64,000 nt of DNA from an uncultured Methylobacillus sp. (GTDB taxonomy: Bacteria; Pseudomonadota; Gammaproteobacteria; Burkholderiales; Methylophilaceae), in NCBI GenBank assembly GCA_946478865.1, contig CAMLDO010000010.1, positions 1 through 64,000 on the forward strand. Reading direction: 5' to 3'. Under the pieces are notes generated by a model. The model worked only from the letters and a program-made list of their open reading frames with translations, was not told where the DNA came from and did not search any database. Below, in pieces: positions 17,805 through 26,939 of the stretch (the first letter of the stretch is position 1; every line of letters begins with the position of its first letter). The position numbers and the translations under genes are program-made.

Positions 17805-18251
17805 ATGCAAGTCATTCTGCTGGAAAAAGTTACCAACCTGGGCGGCCTGGGCGACATCGTCAAGGTCAAGGACGGCTACGGCCGTAACTTCCTGATCCCG
17901 CAAGGCAAGGCCAAGCGTGCGACCGAAGCCAACAAGGCTGAGTTCGCTGCCAAGCGCGCCGAGCTGGAAAAGAAGCAAGCCGAAATCCTGGCAGCGGCTC
18001 AAGCCCGCGCCGAAAAGCTGGCTGGCTTCATGCTGCAAATTTCGCAAAAGGCCGGCGTTGACGGCCGTTTGTTCGGTTCCGTGACTAACCACGACATCGC
18101 CGAAGCGCTGACTGCGCAAGGCTTCGAAGTGAGCAAGTCCGAGATTCGCATGCCGAACGGCCCGCTGAAGACCATCGGCGATCATCCGGTCAGCGTTGCT
18201 CCGCACGCCGACGTGGTGGTGGACATCACTGTTTCCGTGCTCGGCGAATAA
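17805..18251 (+). CDS. rplI: 50S ribosomal protein L9
   Basis: Large-subunit protein (148 aa) at the base of the L1 stalk. The N-domain begins [17 protein letters not shown] and continues with the [13 protein letters not shown] signature, then a long helix linker (about 40-75) and the C-domain. Last gene of the operon, with a strong terminator 25 bp downstream. Confidence 0.97.
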   Translation: MQVILLEKVTNLGGLGDIVKVKDGYGRNFLIPQGKAKRATEANKAEFAAKRAELEKKQAEILAAAQARAEKLAGFMLQISQKAGVDGRLFGSVTNHDIAEALTAQGFEVSKSEIRMPNGPLKTIGDHPVSVAPHADVVVDITVSVLGE

Positions 18252-18275
18252 GTCGAACGGTCACCGTGACTGAGA

Positions 18276-18302
18276 AAGGGCTGCTTCGGCAGCCCTTTTT
18301 AT
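18276..18302 (+). terminator. Intrinsic terminator of the rpsF operon
   Basis: A 10-bp perfect stem AAAGGGCTGC / GCAGCCCTTT around a stable TTCG tetraloop, running into a T-run. Confidence 0.9.
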
Positions 18303-18372
18303 TTGGCTGTAACCGGGATGTAACATATCCGCAATATGATCGCTCCGTCTCAACGCTACGGATTGGTCTCTC

Positions 18373-20010
18373 TTGTTTAACAACATCTCCATCTCTTCCC
18401 GCATCTACGGAGCTTTCGCTCTGGTGCTGCTGATGACCGGGCTATTCGCGGTCGCAGCATTTTTCACGATGCAATACCTCACCAGCCATACCCAGGCGTT
18501 GCTGAATACCAAGGTACGTTTCAGTGCTGTCATCAACGACGTGCAGACCCAGGTCGGCGCGCTGCAGCGCTATGAAAAGGATGTGTTCATCCAGATCGAT
18601 ACCGATCCGGCCGAGGTACAGCGCTATCGCGGTGAATGGAGTGCGACGCTGGAGCGTGCCCAGAAGGGCATCGAGGATGCGCGTCGCTATGCTGCCGGCG
18701 AGGATGATCTTCTGGCACTCGATGGCCTGAATGCGCGTATCGGCGCTTATGCTTCGGGCTTCAATCGCGTGATGCGCTCGGTCGACAGCGGCCGCGTGGC
18801 CACTGCCAGCGAGGCTAACGAGAAAATGGCGGTGAACAAGATTGCGACCGGCGAAATGGAAAAGGAAATGGCCGCGACGCGCGACAAGGCAAAACAGGCA
18901 GTCGAGGCGCTGGCCATACAACTTGCGAATCTGCAGAAGCGCGCCACTATCATCCTGGTCAGCGCTTGCGGTGTGGCGATGGCCTTTATCGTGCTGCTGG
19001 CGTGGGGTATCAGCCGCTCCATCATCCAGCCGTTGGCGCAGGCGGAAAAAGCAGCCAGCGCGATCGCCTCGCAAGGTGACCTGACTGTGCCTATTCCGGC
19101 ATGCGGCCGCAACGAGATCGGAAGCACCGTGGAGGCATTCGGTCGCCTGGTCGCCTCGGTAAAGTCCATTCTGCAGGAAGCCTATCAGGCGTCCGCGCAG
19201 TGCTCACGCCTCGGCGACGAAGTTACCCAGGCTTCGGTCCGCGTGGCGCAAAGCTCGTCGGCGCAGGCGCGCGACACGGGCGGCATTTCGCAGTCGGTGC
19301 AGACGCTGACCTCGAATATCGCGGTCCTAACCGAGCATGCTGAGCATGTCGACAGCGCGATCGCGCATAATCGCGAAGCAGCAGAGCAGGGCATGGCGCT
19401 GGCTGGGCAGGTAACGACTGAGGTGCAGCGCATTGCCGAAGTGATCGATGACGCCAGCCGCGTGATGGAAATACTCAATACGCGCTCCGACGAGATCGGG
19501 GGCATCGCCAGCGTGATTCGCGAGATTGCGGATCAGACCAATTTGCTGGCATTGAACGCGGCCATTGAAGCCGCGCGTGCGGGTGAATACGGCCGCGGCT
19601 TTGCGGTGGTGGCGGACGAGGTCAGGCGGCTGGCCGAGCGTACTTCCAACTCCACCGGCGAAATCAGCAGCATGATAGCCAGCGTACGCAGCGACACGCT
19701 GGCGGCCAGTGCTGCGATTCAGGCGGCCGGTGTCAGCATCGACCATGGCATTACGCATACCAATCAGTTGCAGCAGGCGTTGGTCGCGATGGATGAGGCG
19801 GGCAGTCATGCGGCACAGGAAATGGAGCGTCTGGTCGCCAGCATTCGCGAGCAGAGCGAGGCCAGCACCGAGATTGCGACGGCAGTGGAGCGCATTGCGC
19901 AGATCGGCGTGGAAAACAGCACGACCGCGGATGCTTCGCGTCAAGTCGCGGCAGAACTGAGTGAAGTCGCCAACAGCCTGAGTCAGATAGTACGCCGCTT
20001 CAAAGTCTAG
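18373..20010 (+). CDS. Methyl-accepting chemotaxis protein
   Basis: A 545-residue membrane chemoreceptor. Helix one is at about 12-34; a periplasmic four-helix-bundle-like ligand region of about 150 residues follows; helix two is at about 190-212, then HAMP (about 213-268) and a long cytoplasmic coiled coil. The conserved hairpin tip [22 protein letters not shown] is near 384-405. The start is TTG at 18373, forced by register with helix one; the ribosome site is poor. No che genes are adjacent; motA-motB lie about 32 kb away. The ligand is unknown. Confidence 0.93.
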   Translation: MFNNISISSRIYGAFALVLLMTGLFAVAAFFTMQYLTSHTQALLNTKVRFSAVINDVQTQVGALQRYEKDVFIQIDTDPAEVQRYRGEWSATLERAQKGIEDARRYAAGEDDLLALDGLNARIGAYASGFNRVMRSVDSGRVATASEANEKMAVNKIATGEMEKEMAATRDKAKQAVEALAIQLANLQKRATIILVSACGVAMAFIVLLAWGISRSIIQPLAQAEKAASAIASQGDLTVPIPACGRNEIGSTVEAFGRLVASVKSILQEAYQASAQCSRLGDEVTQASVRVAQSSSAQARDTGGISQSVQTLTSNIAVLTEHAEHVDSAIAHNREAAEQGMALAGQVTTEVQRIAEVIDDASRVMEILNTRSDEIGGIASVIREIADQTNLLALNAAIEAARAGEYGRGFAVVADEVRRLAERTSNSTGEISSMIASVRSDTLAASAAIQAAGVSIDHGITHTNQLQQALVAMDEAGSHAAQEMERLVASIREQSEASTEIATAVERIAQIGVENSTTADASRQVAAELSEVANSLSQIVRRFKV

Positions 20011-20065
20011 GTGCTGTTGCGCCCTGCGGAACGGGCCAGCTGGATAGTGTGCCGCCTTGCGCAAC

Positions 20066-20074
20066 TGCTATAAT
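20066..20074 (+). promoter_or_regulatory. Extended -10 promoter at dnaB
   Basis: TGCTATAAT (20066-20074) is an extended -10 element with a consensus TATAAT. The -35 region is poor. Transcription would begin about six bases later, at or next to the dnaB ATG at 20080. Confidence 0.5.
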
Positions 20075-20079
20075 CCGGC

Positions 20080-21459
20080 ATGGCTGACGACTCCCTTGCA
20101 TCGCTAAAACTCCCCCCACATTCGGTCGAGGCCGAGCAGTCCGTTCTGGGCGGCTTGCTGCTCGAAAACGAGGCGCTCGACAAGGTCGCCGACCTCATTG
20201 CCGCTTCCGATTTTTATCGTCACGATCATCGCGTCATCTATGAGCATATCAGTCGCCTGATCGAGCTGAACAAGCCGGCGGATATCGTGACCGTGGCCGA
20301 GTCGCTGGATAGTACCGCCGAGCTCAACAGTGTGGGCGGAATCGCGTATCTGGGGGCGCTTGCGCAGAATACGCCGTCTGCCGCCAATATCCGGCGCTAT
20401 GCCGAAATCGTCCGGGAACGGGCGGTGATGCGCAACCTGGTCGAAATCGGCTCGAGCATTGCCGAAAGCGCATTCAATCCGCAAGGCAAGGATGCGGCCC
20501 AATTGCTGGACGAGGCCGAAGCCAGGATTTTTGCACTAGCTGAAGGCGGCAAGCGCAGCTCCGAGGGCTTCATCGATATCAAGACACTGCTGCCGCAGGT
20601 GGCCGACCGTATCGACCAGTTGTTCCAGCGTGACAGCACAAGCGATGTGACGGGCATTTCCACCGGTTTTGCCGACCTCGACTCCATGACTTCCGGGATG
20701 CAGCCGGGCGATCTGGTGATCGTCGCCGGGCGGCCTTCCATGGGCAAGACGGCGTTTTCGCTCAACATTGCCGAGAATGTAGCGCTGGATTCCACTCTTC
20801 CCGTTGCGGTTTTCTCGATGGAAATGGGAGCGGCACAGCTCGCGATGCGTATGATCGGTTCGGTGGGGCGGCTGGACCAGCACCGCATGCGGACCGGACG
20901 TCTCGAAGACGAAGATTGGGTCCGCCTGACCACCGCGCTGGGCAAGCTGAACGATGCGCCCATCTACATCGACGAAAGCGCTGGCCTCAATGCGCTGGAA
21001 GTACGGGCGCGGGCGCGCCGCCTGCATCGCCAGCACGGCAAGCTCGGACTCATCGTCATCGACTATTTGCAACTCATGTCCGCGAATCGGCCTGGTGAAA
21101 ACCGGGCCACGGAAATCTCTGAAATTTCACGTGCGCTCAAGGCCTTAGCGAAGGAACTTGATGTGCCGGTGATTGCGCTGTCGCAGCTCAATCGTGGCCT
21201 GGAGCAACGTCCGAACAAGCGTCCGGTCATGTCGGACTTGCGCGAATCGGGTGCTATCGAGCAGGATGCCGACGTAATCCTGTTCATCTATCGCGATCAA
21301 GTTTACAACCCTGACAGCCCGGACAAGGGCACAGCGGAAATCATCATCGGCAAGCAGCGTAACGGTCCGATCGGCACCGTGCGTCTGACCTTTCTGGGCG
21401 AGCATACGCGCTTCGAGAATTTTGCCGGCGGCAATGCCTTCGGCGCGGATGAATACTAA
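20080..21459 (+). CDS. dnaB: Replicative DNA helicase
   Basis: Hexameric 5'-3' helicase at the fork (459 aa). The N-terminal primase-interacting domain (about 10-110, P-H-S-V-E-A-E-Q-S-V-L-G-G-L) is followed by a RecA-like motor with Walker A G-R-P-S-M-G-K-T at about 217-224, Walker B I-V-I-D-Y-L-Q-L-M and the Q-L-N-R-G-L-E-Q-R motif. No intein. No Shine-Dalgarno sequence is visible, and the nearest promoter would give a nearly leaderless mRNA. It sits 12 bp before alr. Confidence 0.97.
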   Translation: MADDSLASLKLPPHSVEAEQSVLGGLLLENEALDKVADLIAASDFYRHDHRVIYEHISRLIELNKPADIVTVAESLDSTAELNSVGGIAYLGALAQNTPSAANIRRYAEIVRERAVMRNLVEIGSSIAESAFNPQGKDAAQLLDEAEARIFALAEGGKRSSEGFIDIKTLLPQVADRIDQLFQRDSTSDVTGISTGFADLDSMTSGMQPGDLVIVAGRPSMGKTAFSLNIAENVALDSTLPVAVFSMEMGAAQLAMRMIGSVGRLDQHRMRTGRLEDEDWVRLTTALGKLNDAPIYIDESAGLNALEVRARARRLHRQHGKLGLIVIDYLQLMSANRPGENRATEISEISRALKALAKELDVPVIALSQLNRGLEQRPNKRPVMSDLRESGAIEQDADVILFIYRDQVYNPDSPDKGTAEIIIGKQRNGPIGTVRLTFLGEHTRFENFAGGNAFGADEY

Positions 21460-21471
21460 GCGGACGCCAGC

Positions 21472-22539
21472 ATGACGCGTCCCATCCTGGCTACCATTCA
21501 TACCGACGCTTTGCGTCACAATCTGGCTGTCGTGCGCCGCCATGCGCCTCACTCCAGGATATTGGCCGTTATCAAGGCCAATGGCTACGGGCACGGCATG
21601 CTGCGCGTGGCACGCGCTCTGGATGATGCGGACGGTTTTGCCGTTCTATCGCTACCAGAGGCCATTGCATTGCGTGAGGCGGGGTTCAAGCAGACGCTGC
21701 TGATGCTGGAAGGGATATTCGATGCTGACGAATTGCCATTGGCCGCGCAGCATCGTGTCTCGATGGTCGTGCATTCCGAGTCGCAACTGCTCATGCTGGA
21801 AGCGGTACGCGGTTTGGCGCCGGTCGATGTGTTTCTGAAGATCAATACCGGCATGAACCGGCTGGGCGTGCCCAGCGGCGGATTCTGGAGTTTTTACGAT
21901 CGTCTGCGTGCCTGCAAGACTGTGGAATCGATTACGTTGATGACCCACTTCGCCACGGCGGACGAAGCCCCGGGCATTGCCGAGCAGTTTGCGCTTTTCG
22001 ATGATCTTACCAGCAGAATTTCTGCGCCGCGTACGATGGCGAATTCCGCTGCTATCCTGCATTACCCGGAAACGCATGCGGACTGGGTGCGCCCGGGCAT
22101 CATGCTGTATGGAGCTACCCCGTTCGGAGAGGAGAGCGCTGCTCAGCATGACTTGCAACCGGCAATGACACTGCAGAGCGAAATCATCGCGGTGCAAACT
22201 TTGCAGGCTGGCGCGGCCGTGGGCTACGGGCGCCGCTTTATTGCGGAAAAAACCACGCGACTGGGTGTGGTCGCCTGCGGCTATGCTGACGGCTATCCCC
22301 GGCATGCTCCCAACGGTACGCCCATCGCAGTCGCAGGCAAACGGACACGAACGATAGGCCGGGTGTCGATGGATATGCTGTACGCCGATATCACTGACAT
22401 TCCCGAAGCCGGTATCGGCAGCCCCGTCGAGCTTTGGGGCAAACAGGTGCCTGTCGATGCCGTGGCCCAAGCCTCCGGTACTGTGGGATATGAGCTGTTG
22501 TGTGCTTTGGCGCCGCGTGTGCCGGTCGAGGAGCGATAG
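21472..22539 (+). CDS. alr: Alanine racemase
   Basis: PLP enzyme giving D-alanine for peptidoglycan (355 aa). The cofactor lysine is K35 in [11 protein letters not shown]. The second catalytic Tyr is in V-G-Y-G-R-R-F near 250, and the Arg/Tyr set in the C-terminal beta domain is present (V-S-M-D-M). dnaB-alr-radA is a common order in betaproteobacteria. Its stop is immediately followed by the radA start. Confidence 0.96.
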   Translation: MTRPILATIHTDALRHNLAVVRRHAPHSRILAVIKANGYGHGMLRVARALDDADGFAVLSLPEAIALREAGFKQTLLMLEGIFDADELPLAAQHRVSMVVHSESQLLMLEAVRGLAPVDVFLKINTGMNRLGVPSGGFWSFYDRLRACKTVESITLMTHFATADEAPGIAEQFALFDDLTSRISAPRTMANSAAILHYPETHADWVRPGIMLYGATPFGEESAAQHDLQPAMTLQSEIIAVQTLQAGAAVGYGRRFIAEKTTRLGVVACGYADGYPRHAPNGTPIAVAGKRTRTIGRVSMDMLYADITDIPEAGIGSPVELWGKQVPVDAVAQASGTVGYELLCALAPRVPVEER

Positions 22540-23898
22540 ATGGCCAAGGCGAAAACGGTTTATACCTGCACCGAATGCGGCGGTCAGACACCTAAATGGC
22601 AAGGTCAGTGCCCGCACTGCAATGCATGGAACACGCTGGTCGAGACAGTCGCTGAAGCGCCTTCCGCCAGCCGCTTCGCTGCGCTTGCGCCGCAGAGCAC
22701 GGGCTTGCAGAAACTGGCGGAAGTCGAGGCCACTGAAGTCCTGCGTCATCCCACTGGCATCGCCGAATTCGACCGTGTTCTCGGCGGCGGTCTGGTGCCC
22801 GGAGGTGTGGTCCTTATCGGGGGTGATCCGGGGATTGGAAAATCGACGCTGCTATTGCAGACGCTGTGCCATATCGGCGGACGCCAGCGCGTCGTATACG
22901 TGAGCGGCGAGGAGTCGGCGCAGCAGATTGCAATGCGTGCCAAGCGGCTCGGTTTGGATGCCAGTTCGGTCGAACTGCTGGCGGAAATCAATCTGGAAAA
23001 AATCACGGCAATATTGCAGACGCACAAGCCGGAAGTGGCGGTGATCGACTCTATCCAGACGCTGTATTCCGAAGCGCTGCAATCCGCGCCGGGCTCGGTG
23101 GCACAGGTGCGCGAGTGCTCGGCGCAACTGACGCGTATCGCCAAGCAGTTGGGCATCACCGTCATTCTGGTCGGTCACGTGACCAAGGAAGGCTCGCTGG
23201 CAGGACCGCGCGTGCTGGAGCATATCGTCGATACCGTGCTGTACTTCGAAGGCGACCCCAATTCCAGCTTCCGTCTCGTGCGTGCGTTCAAGAACCGTTT
23301 TGGCGCCGTGAACGAGCTGGGCGTATTCGCGATGACGGAAAAAGGCTTGCGTGAAGTCAGCAATCCTTCCGCGCTTTTTCTTTCGCATCACGCCGAGCAG
23401 GTGGCGGGCTCCTGCATCACGGTGACGCAGGAAGGTACGCGGCCGCTGCTGGTGGAGGTGCAGGCCCTTGTGGACGAGGCGCATTCTCCCAATCCCAAGC
23501 GTCTGTGCGTGGGACTGGAGCAGAACCGGCTGGCGATGCTGCTGGCGGTGCTGCATCGCCACGCGGGCGTGGCCTGTTTCGACCAGGATGTGTTCATCAA
23601 CGCAGTTGGCGGCGTAAAGATTGCAGAGCCAGCGGCAGACCTTGCAGTATTGATGGCTATTGTTTCTTCTCTTAAAAACAAACCATTAAGAGATAAACTT
23701 ATAGTGTTTGGTGAAATCGGCCTGGCTGGAGAGGTGCGCCCGGTACAACGCGGTCAGGAGCGCCTCAAGGAGGCCGCCAAGCTGGGTTTCACCAAGGCCA
23801 TCGTGCCGAAATCCAATCAGCCCAAGCAGGCTATTCCCGGTCTCGAAGTCGTGGCGGTAGAGCGCGTGGATCAGGCGATGGCAACGTTGCGCGAATAG
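22540..23898 (+). CDS. radA: DNA repair protein RadA
   Basis: RecA-like branch-migration helicase in recombination repair (452 aa). N-terminal Zn finger C-T-E-C ... C-P-H-C (residues about 8-27), Walker A G-D-P-G-I-G-K-S-T near 94-102, the RadA-specific K-N-R-F-G near 251-255, and a C-terminal Lon-protease-like domain. It begins at the base after the alr stop. Bases of about 23645-23716 are strikingly AT-rich (about 28% GC by hand count) and use TTA, AGA and ATA codons, unlike the rest of the gene; the protein sequence stays normal. Confidence 0.96.
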   Translation: MAKAKTVYTCTECGGQTPKWQGQCPHCNAWNTLVETVAEAPSASRFAALAPQSTGLQKLAEVEATEVLRHPTGIAEFDRVLGGGLVPGGVVLIGGDPGIGKSTLLLQTLCHIGGRQRVVYVSGEESAQQIAMRAKRLGLDASSVELLAEINLEKITAILQTHKPEVAVIDSIQTLYSEALQSAPGSVAQVRECSAQLTRIAKQLGITVILVGHVTKEGSLAGPRVLEHIVDTVLYFEGDPNSSFRLVRAFKNRFGAVNELGVFAMTEKGLREVSNPSALFLSHHAEQVAGSCITVTQEGTRPLLVEVQALVDEAHSPNPKRLCVGLEQNRLAMLLAVLHRHAGVACFDQDVFINAVGGVKIAEPAADLAVLMAIVSSLKNKPLRDKLIVFGEIGLAGEVRPVQRGQERLKEAAKLGFTKAIVPKSNQPKQAIPGLEVVAVERVDQAMATLRE

Positions 23899-23900
23899 GG

Positions 23901-24431
23901 TCAGCGGTTGTATAGCTGAGGCGTCTCGCCCGGCTGGTTGCGCGGATGCACCGTGATCGAGTAGAGATGGTTGGGGCGCACCACGGTAAAAACGTCATTC
24001 CAGGCTCCCTGGCGCTGCCCATCGCGATAGATCGGTACGGAGCTCCATTTTCCAGGATTGTCCTTTACCGTTTCCGGGAAGGTATCAACCGCCACGCACA
24101 GCACTTCCTGCCAGATATCCAGATCGGTCTTGTCCATTGCCTGCCGCATGCGCTTTATCGTGTCGGCTACAGCGTAATACCCCGGCTGATTCTGGATGGT
24201 TTTCAGGAATGGGGTCAGGTTATCGCTGCCGGGAATACGGGCGTAACAGCCTGAACCCGGCGAAAGCTTGCCGTTGACATAGACGCCCGAAGGCAAGGGC
24301 GGCTTGCGGTAATCGAAACGAAGCGCCTTGAGCGCTGAGTCGGCGTAATCGGCTTGCAGGCTGAATTCGTCATCGGCCCAACAGGGCCAAGCCAATAACG
24401 TCACCATCAACGCAACGATAGCCAACGGCAT
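23901..24431 (-). CDS. Unknown exported protein
   Basis: A 176-residue protein I do not recognise. A signal peptide is clear (hydrophobic core 3-15, P-C-W-A cleavage near 19). The mature part has many aromatic residues, a Cys-containing G-S-G-C-Y-A-R segment and a second Cys in E-V-L-C-V-A-V-D, so a disulfide is possible. No membrane helix follows. It is four bases downstream of the SDR gene and convergent with radA, with a 2-bp gap. Likely periplasmic; function unknown. Confidence 0.65.
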   Translation of the reverse strand: MPLAIVALMVTLLAWPCWADDEFSLQADYADSALKALRFDYRKPPLPSGVYVNGKLSPGSGCYARIPGSDNLTPFLKTIQNQPGYYAVADTIKRMRQAMDKTDLDIWQEVLCVAVDTFPETVKDNPGKWSSVPIYRDGQRQGAWNDVFTVVRPNHLYSITVHPRNQPGETPQLYNR

Positions 24432-24435
24432 GGTT

Positions 24436-25188
24436 TCATGCCTCCTGCGGTTTTTGCGCCTCGAAGGTCTGCCCAGTCACGCCAGCGCTGTCATGTCCCA
24501 TCAGGTAGAGGTAAAGAGGCATGATGGCTGCGGCCGAAGGCAGGTTGGCATGCAGTTCACCGGGGTGCGACAGCTTGCGCTGCGGGCATTGCACGGGGCC
24601 GGGAATCACCGTGTTGATGCGGATGTTGGGGAAAGTTTCCAACTCTTGCGACCAGATTTTCACCATGGTTTCAGCTGCGCTCTTTGCAATGGCATGAGCG
24701 CCCCAGAAAGCAGCCGGATGATGAGCGGCAGTAGTGGAAGTCACAATTACCGAAGCGTCCGGAGCACGTTTCAGCAACGGGAGACACTCTTTGGTCAGGG
24801 CGAATGGCGCCATCAGGTTGCTTTGCAGCATTCCGGAAAACTGTTCCAGCGTCTGGATTTCGAGCGGACTGAGATTATCGAAGCGGCTGGCATTGTGCAA
24901 AATGCCGTCGAGCCGTCCCAATTGCTGGTAGATGCCTTCCGCCAGCGCCTTGTAATCGTCTTCGCCGGCCTTTTCCAGATTCATTGGAAAAATTAGCGGC
25001 AGCGGTCCGCCTGCAGCCTCGATCTCATCGTAGACTGCCTCGAGTTTCTTCACCTTGCGTCCGAGCAGGATAACGGTAGCACCTTGTGCAGCGAAAGCGA
25101 GTGCTGCGGTCTTGCCTATGCCTTGTCCAGCCCCGGTGACCAGAATGACACGATCCTGCAAATGACGATGGGGGGGCTGGTAGTTCAT
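24436..25188 (-). CDS. Short-chain dehydrogenase/reductase, YciK-like, catalytic Tyr replaced
   Basis: A 250-residue SDR fold protein. The nucleotide motif T-G-A-G-Q-G-I-G and the H-N-A-S segment are normal, as is the Ser in V-T-S-T-T-A. At the Y-x-x-x-K position the sequence reads W-G-A-H-A-I-A-K: the lysine is kept but the Tyr is His (codon CAT, one base from TAT). The protein may be catalytically impaired or use another base. I start at ATG 25188 because GGAAAG precedes it; ATG 25200 is an alternative. The YciK resemblance is from overall pattern. It is probably co-transcribed with the exported protein downstream. Confidence 0.82.
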   Translation of the reverse strand: MNYQPPHRHLQDRVILVTGAGQGIGKTAALAFAAQGATVILLGRKVKKLEAVYDEIEAAGGPLPLIFPMNLEKAGEDDYKALAEGIYQQLGRLDGILHNASRFDNLSPLEIQTLEQFSGMLQSNLMAPFALTKECLPLLKRAPDASVIVTSTTAAHHPAAFWGAHAIAKSAAETMVKIWSQELETFPNIRINTVIPGPVQCPQRKLSHPGELHANLPSAAAIMPLYLYLMGHDSAGVTGQTFEAQKPQEA

Positions 25189-25225
25189 GACGCTTTCCAT
25201 AAAGGTGAAGCGCGCATTTTAGCAA

Positions 25226-25621
25226 TTAGATGCTGAGCGTGTCGCCGGTGGAAATGATGACGGGATGGCTGCCGGGGAGCAGCAGTTCGATAAAGAAGCT
25301 GAAGGCGGCGATGAAGATGCTGGCGAAAAAGGCCGTCCAGAATCCCGATACCTTGAAGCCTTTTACCAGCGCCGCTACCAGCATGATCAGGAGGGCGTTG
25401 ATGACGAGCAAAAACAGCCCGAAGGTGAGCAGCGTGAGCGGCAGGGTGAGAAACACCAGAATAGGGCGCAACAGGGCGTTGGCGAAGCCCAGCATGAGCG
25501 CGGAAACCAGCAGCGAGGATTTGCTGGAGAAAGTCAGGCCGCGGAAGATGTAGCTGGCGACCCAGAGCGAAAGGCTCATTACGCCCCAGTGCAGCAGAAA
25601 CTCATACAGTTGTGCCGTCAT
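25226..25621 (-). CDS. Holin superfamily IV-type membrane protein (YvlD-like)
   Basis: A 131-residue protein with four predicted membrane helices (about 12-28, 35-52, 56-82 and 92-114), matching the Phage_holin_4_2/YvlD group by topology and by the N-A-L-L-R-P-I-L-V-F-L-T-L-P segment. Despite the family name it is a common chromosomal gene with no phage context here. Role unknown. It lies between hpnE and the SDR gene on the same strand. Confidence 0.8.
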   Translation of the reverse strand: MTAQLYEFLLHWGVMSLSLWVASYIFRGLTFSSKSSLLVSALMLGFANALLRPILVFLTLPLTLLTFGLFLLVINALLIMLVAALVKGFKVSGFWTAFFASIFIAAFSFFIELLLPGSHPVIISTGDTLSI

Positions 25622-25648
25622 GAAGTCAGCATAGCAGAAACGCCGAGG

Positions 25649-26935
25649 TCAGGAAGCCAGAATCTTCTGCGCGCAGGTAAGACCGCTTCTGACAGCACCT
25701 TCGATCGTGGCCGGGTAATCGCCTGCGGTATAGTCGCCGGCCAGGTAGAGATTGGGGCTATCCGTCTGTTGAGCGGGACGCGGCATGTTCGGCAGGCAGG
25801 CGAAGGTCGCACGCTTTTCGACGATGACCTTGTGCCAGAGAGGAGGCGGGAAGGCGGGAAAGGCACGCGCGACTTCGCGAGTGACCGTATCCGCCAGCGC
25901 TTCCTGGCTTAATTCCATATGCGGCCCTTCTGCGCTTATCACGATGGACAAAAGTCCGGCCTGTCCATCCAGGCTGCCGCGGTCCAGCACCCATTGGACA
26001 AGCCCGCCGGGCAGGCCGAGCATGGGGTGGGGCAGGCATACGTGCTTGGGATATTGAAGATAGACCGTGGCAATAGGTTGGTAGTCGTAGTTTTCGCAGG
26101 TTTGTGCTGCACTGGCGAGTTCTCCGAGGCCGGAGGCAAGCCTGGTTAGGCGGAAGGGCGGTACCGCCAGGATCACATGGCTGAAATGCTGCTCGCTTTC
26201 GTTCACATGGACGGTATAACCATCCTGGCGGCGGGAAATTGAAGTGACGGTCGTTCCGCGCTGGATAAGGCCGCCTTTCGACTCGATAAAACGACCCAGA
26301 GGTTCGGCCAGCAAGGCGGAAAGATCGAGGCGAGGCAATAGCAGATCGCTGTCACGTTTGCTTCTGGAGAAGCTGTCGCGCAAAACATTCAGGAAAACCT
26401 GGGCGCTGGCATGAGCCAAGGGCGTATTCAATGCGGCAAGGCAAAGCGGTTCCCATAGCCAGTCAACGACGTGCTTAGGCTGCTTGTGCTCAGCGAGAAA
26501 ACAGGCGAGCGGAATATCCTGCGTCAGGCGGAAATTGTCGAGACGCATTGCGGCCATGAAGCGCAATGCCGCGAAACGGTCGCTTGGCGTCAACCCTTCG
26601 GCACGCAGTAAACCGTACAGGATGTGCAATGGCGCAGGCAACCATCGAGGCGCTTGCAGCCGAAATTGCCCGTGCTGGATCAGTTGCAGCGGCAGCCGCA
26701 GGAACGCACTCGATTCATCTACGCCAGCAAGACGCATCAGGCGCAAGGTGTCACGATAGGCCCCGATCAGGATGTGTTGACCGTTGTCGAGGCGCTTGCC
26801 GTTGAATTCCAGTCCGCGCGCGCGGCCGCCCAGATGTTTTGCCGCTTCGAATACGGTAACGGGAGCGTTTTGTTCTGCCAATGCGGCTGCGGCGGCCAGC
26901 CCTGCACAGCCTCCGCCGATGACGGCTACCTGCAA
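25649..26935 (-). CDS. hpnE: Hydroxysqualene dehydroxylase HpnE
   Basis: FAD-dependent amine-oxidase-fold enzyme (428 aa) that reduces hydroxysqualene to squalene. The FAD motif V-I-G-G-G-C-A-G-L-A-A-A lies at the N-terminus, followed by G-G-R-A-R; the C-terminal flavin signature Y-L-A-G-D-Y-T is present. I start at TTG 26935, four bases past the hpnD stop, because the longer frame runs across hpnD coding sequence. Third gene of hpnC-hpnD-hpnE. Confidence 0.92.
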   Translation of the reverse strand: MQVAVIGGGCAGLAAAAALAEQNAPVTVFEAAKHLGGRARGLEFNGKRLDNGQHILIGAYRDTLRLMRLAGVDESSAFLRLPLQLIQHGQFRLQAPRWLPAPLHILYGLLRAEGLTPSDRFAALRFMAAMRLDNFRLTQDIPLACFLAEHKQPKHVVDWLWEPLCLAALNTPLAHASAQVFLNVLRDSFSRSKRDSDLLLPRLDLSALLAEPLGRFIESKGGLIQRGTTVTSISRRQDGYTVHVNESEQHFSHVILAVPPFRLTRLASGLGELASAAQTCENYDYQPIATVYLQYPKHVCLPHPMLGLPGGLVQWVLDRGSLDGQAGLLSIVISAEGPHMELSQEALADTVTREVARAFPAFPPPLWHKVIVEKRATFACLPNMPRPAQQTDSPNLYLAGDYTAGDYPATIEGAVRSGLTCAQKILAS

Positions 26936-26939
26936 GGCT

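Noticed and set aside
25226..25621. Prophage remnant suggested by the holin-type gene
   Set aside because: The family is a common chromosomal membrane protein and no other phage gene, integrase or attachment site is near.
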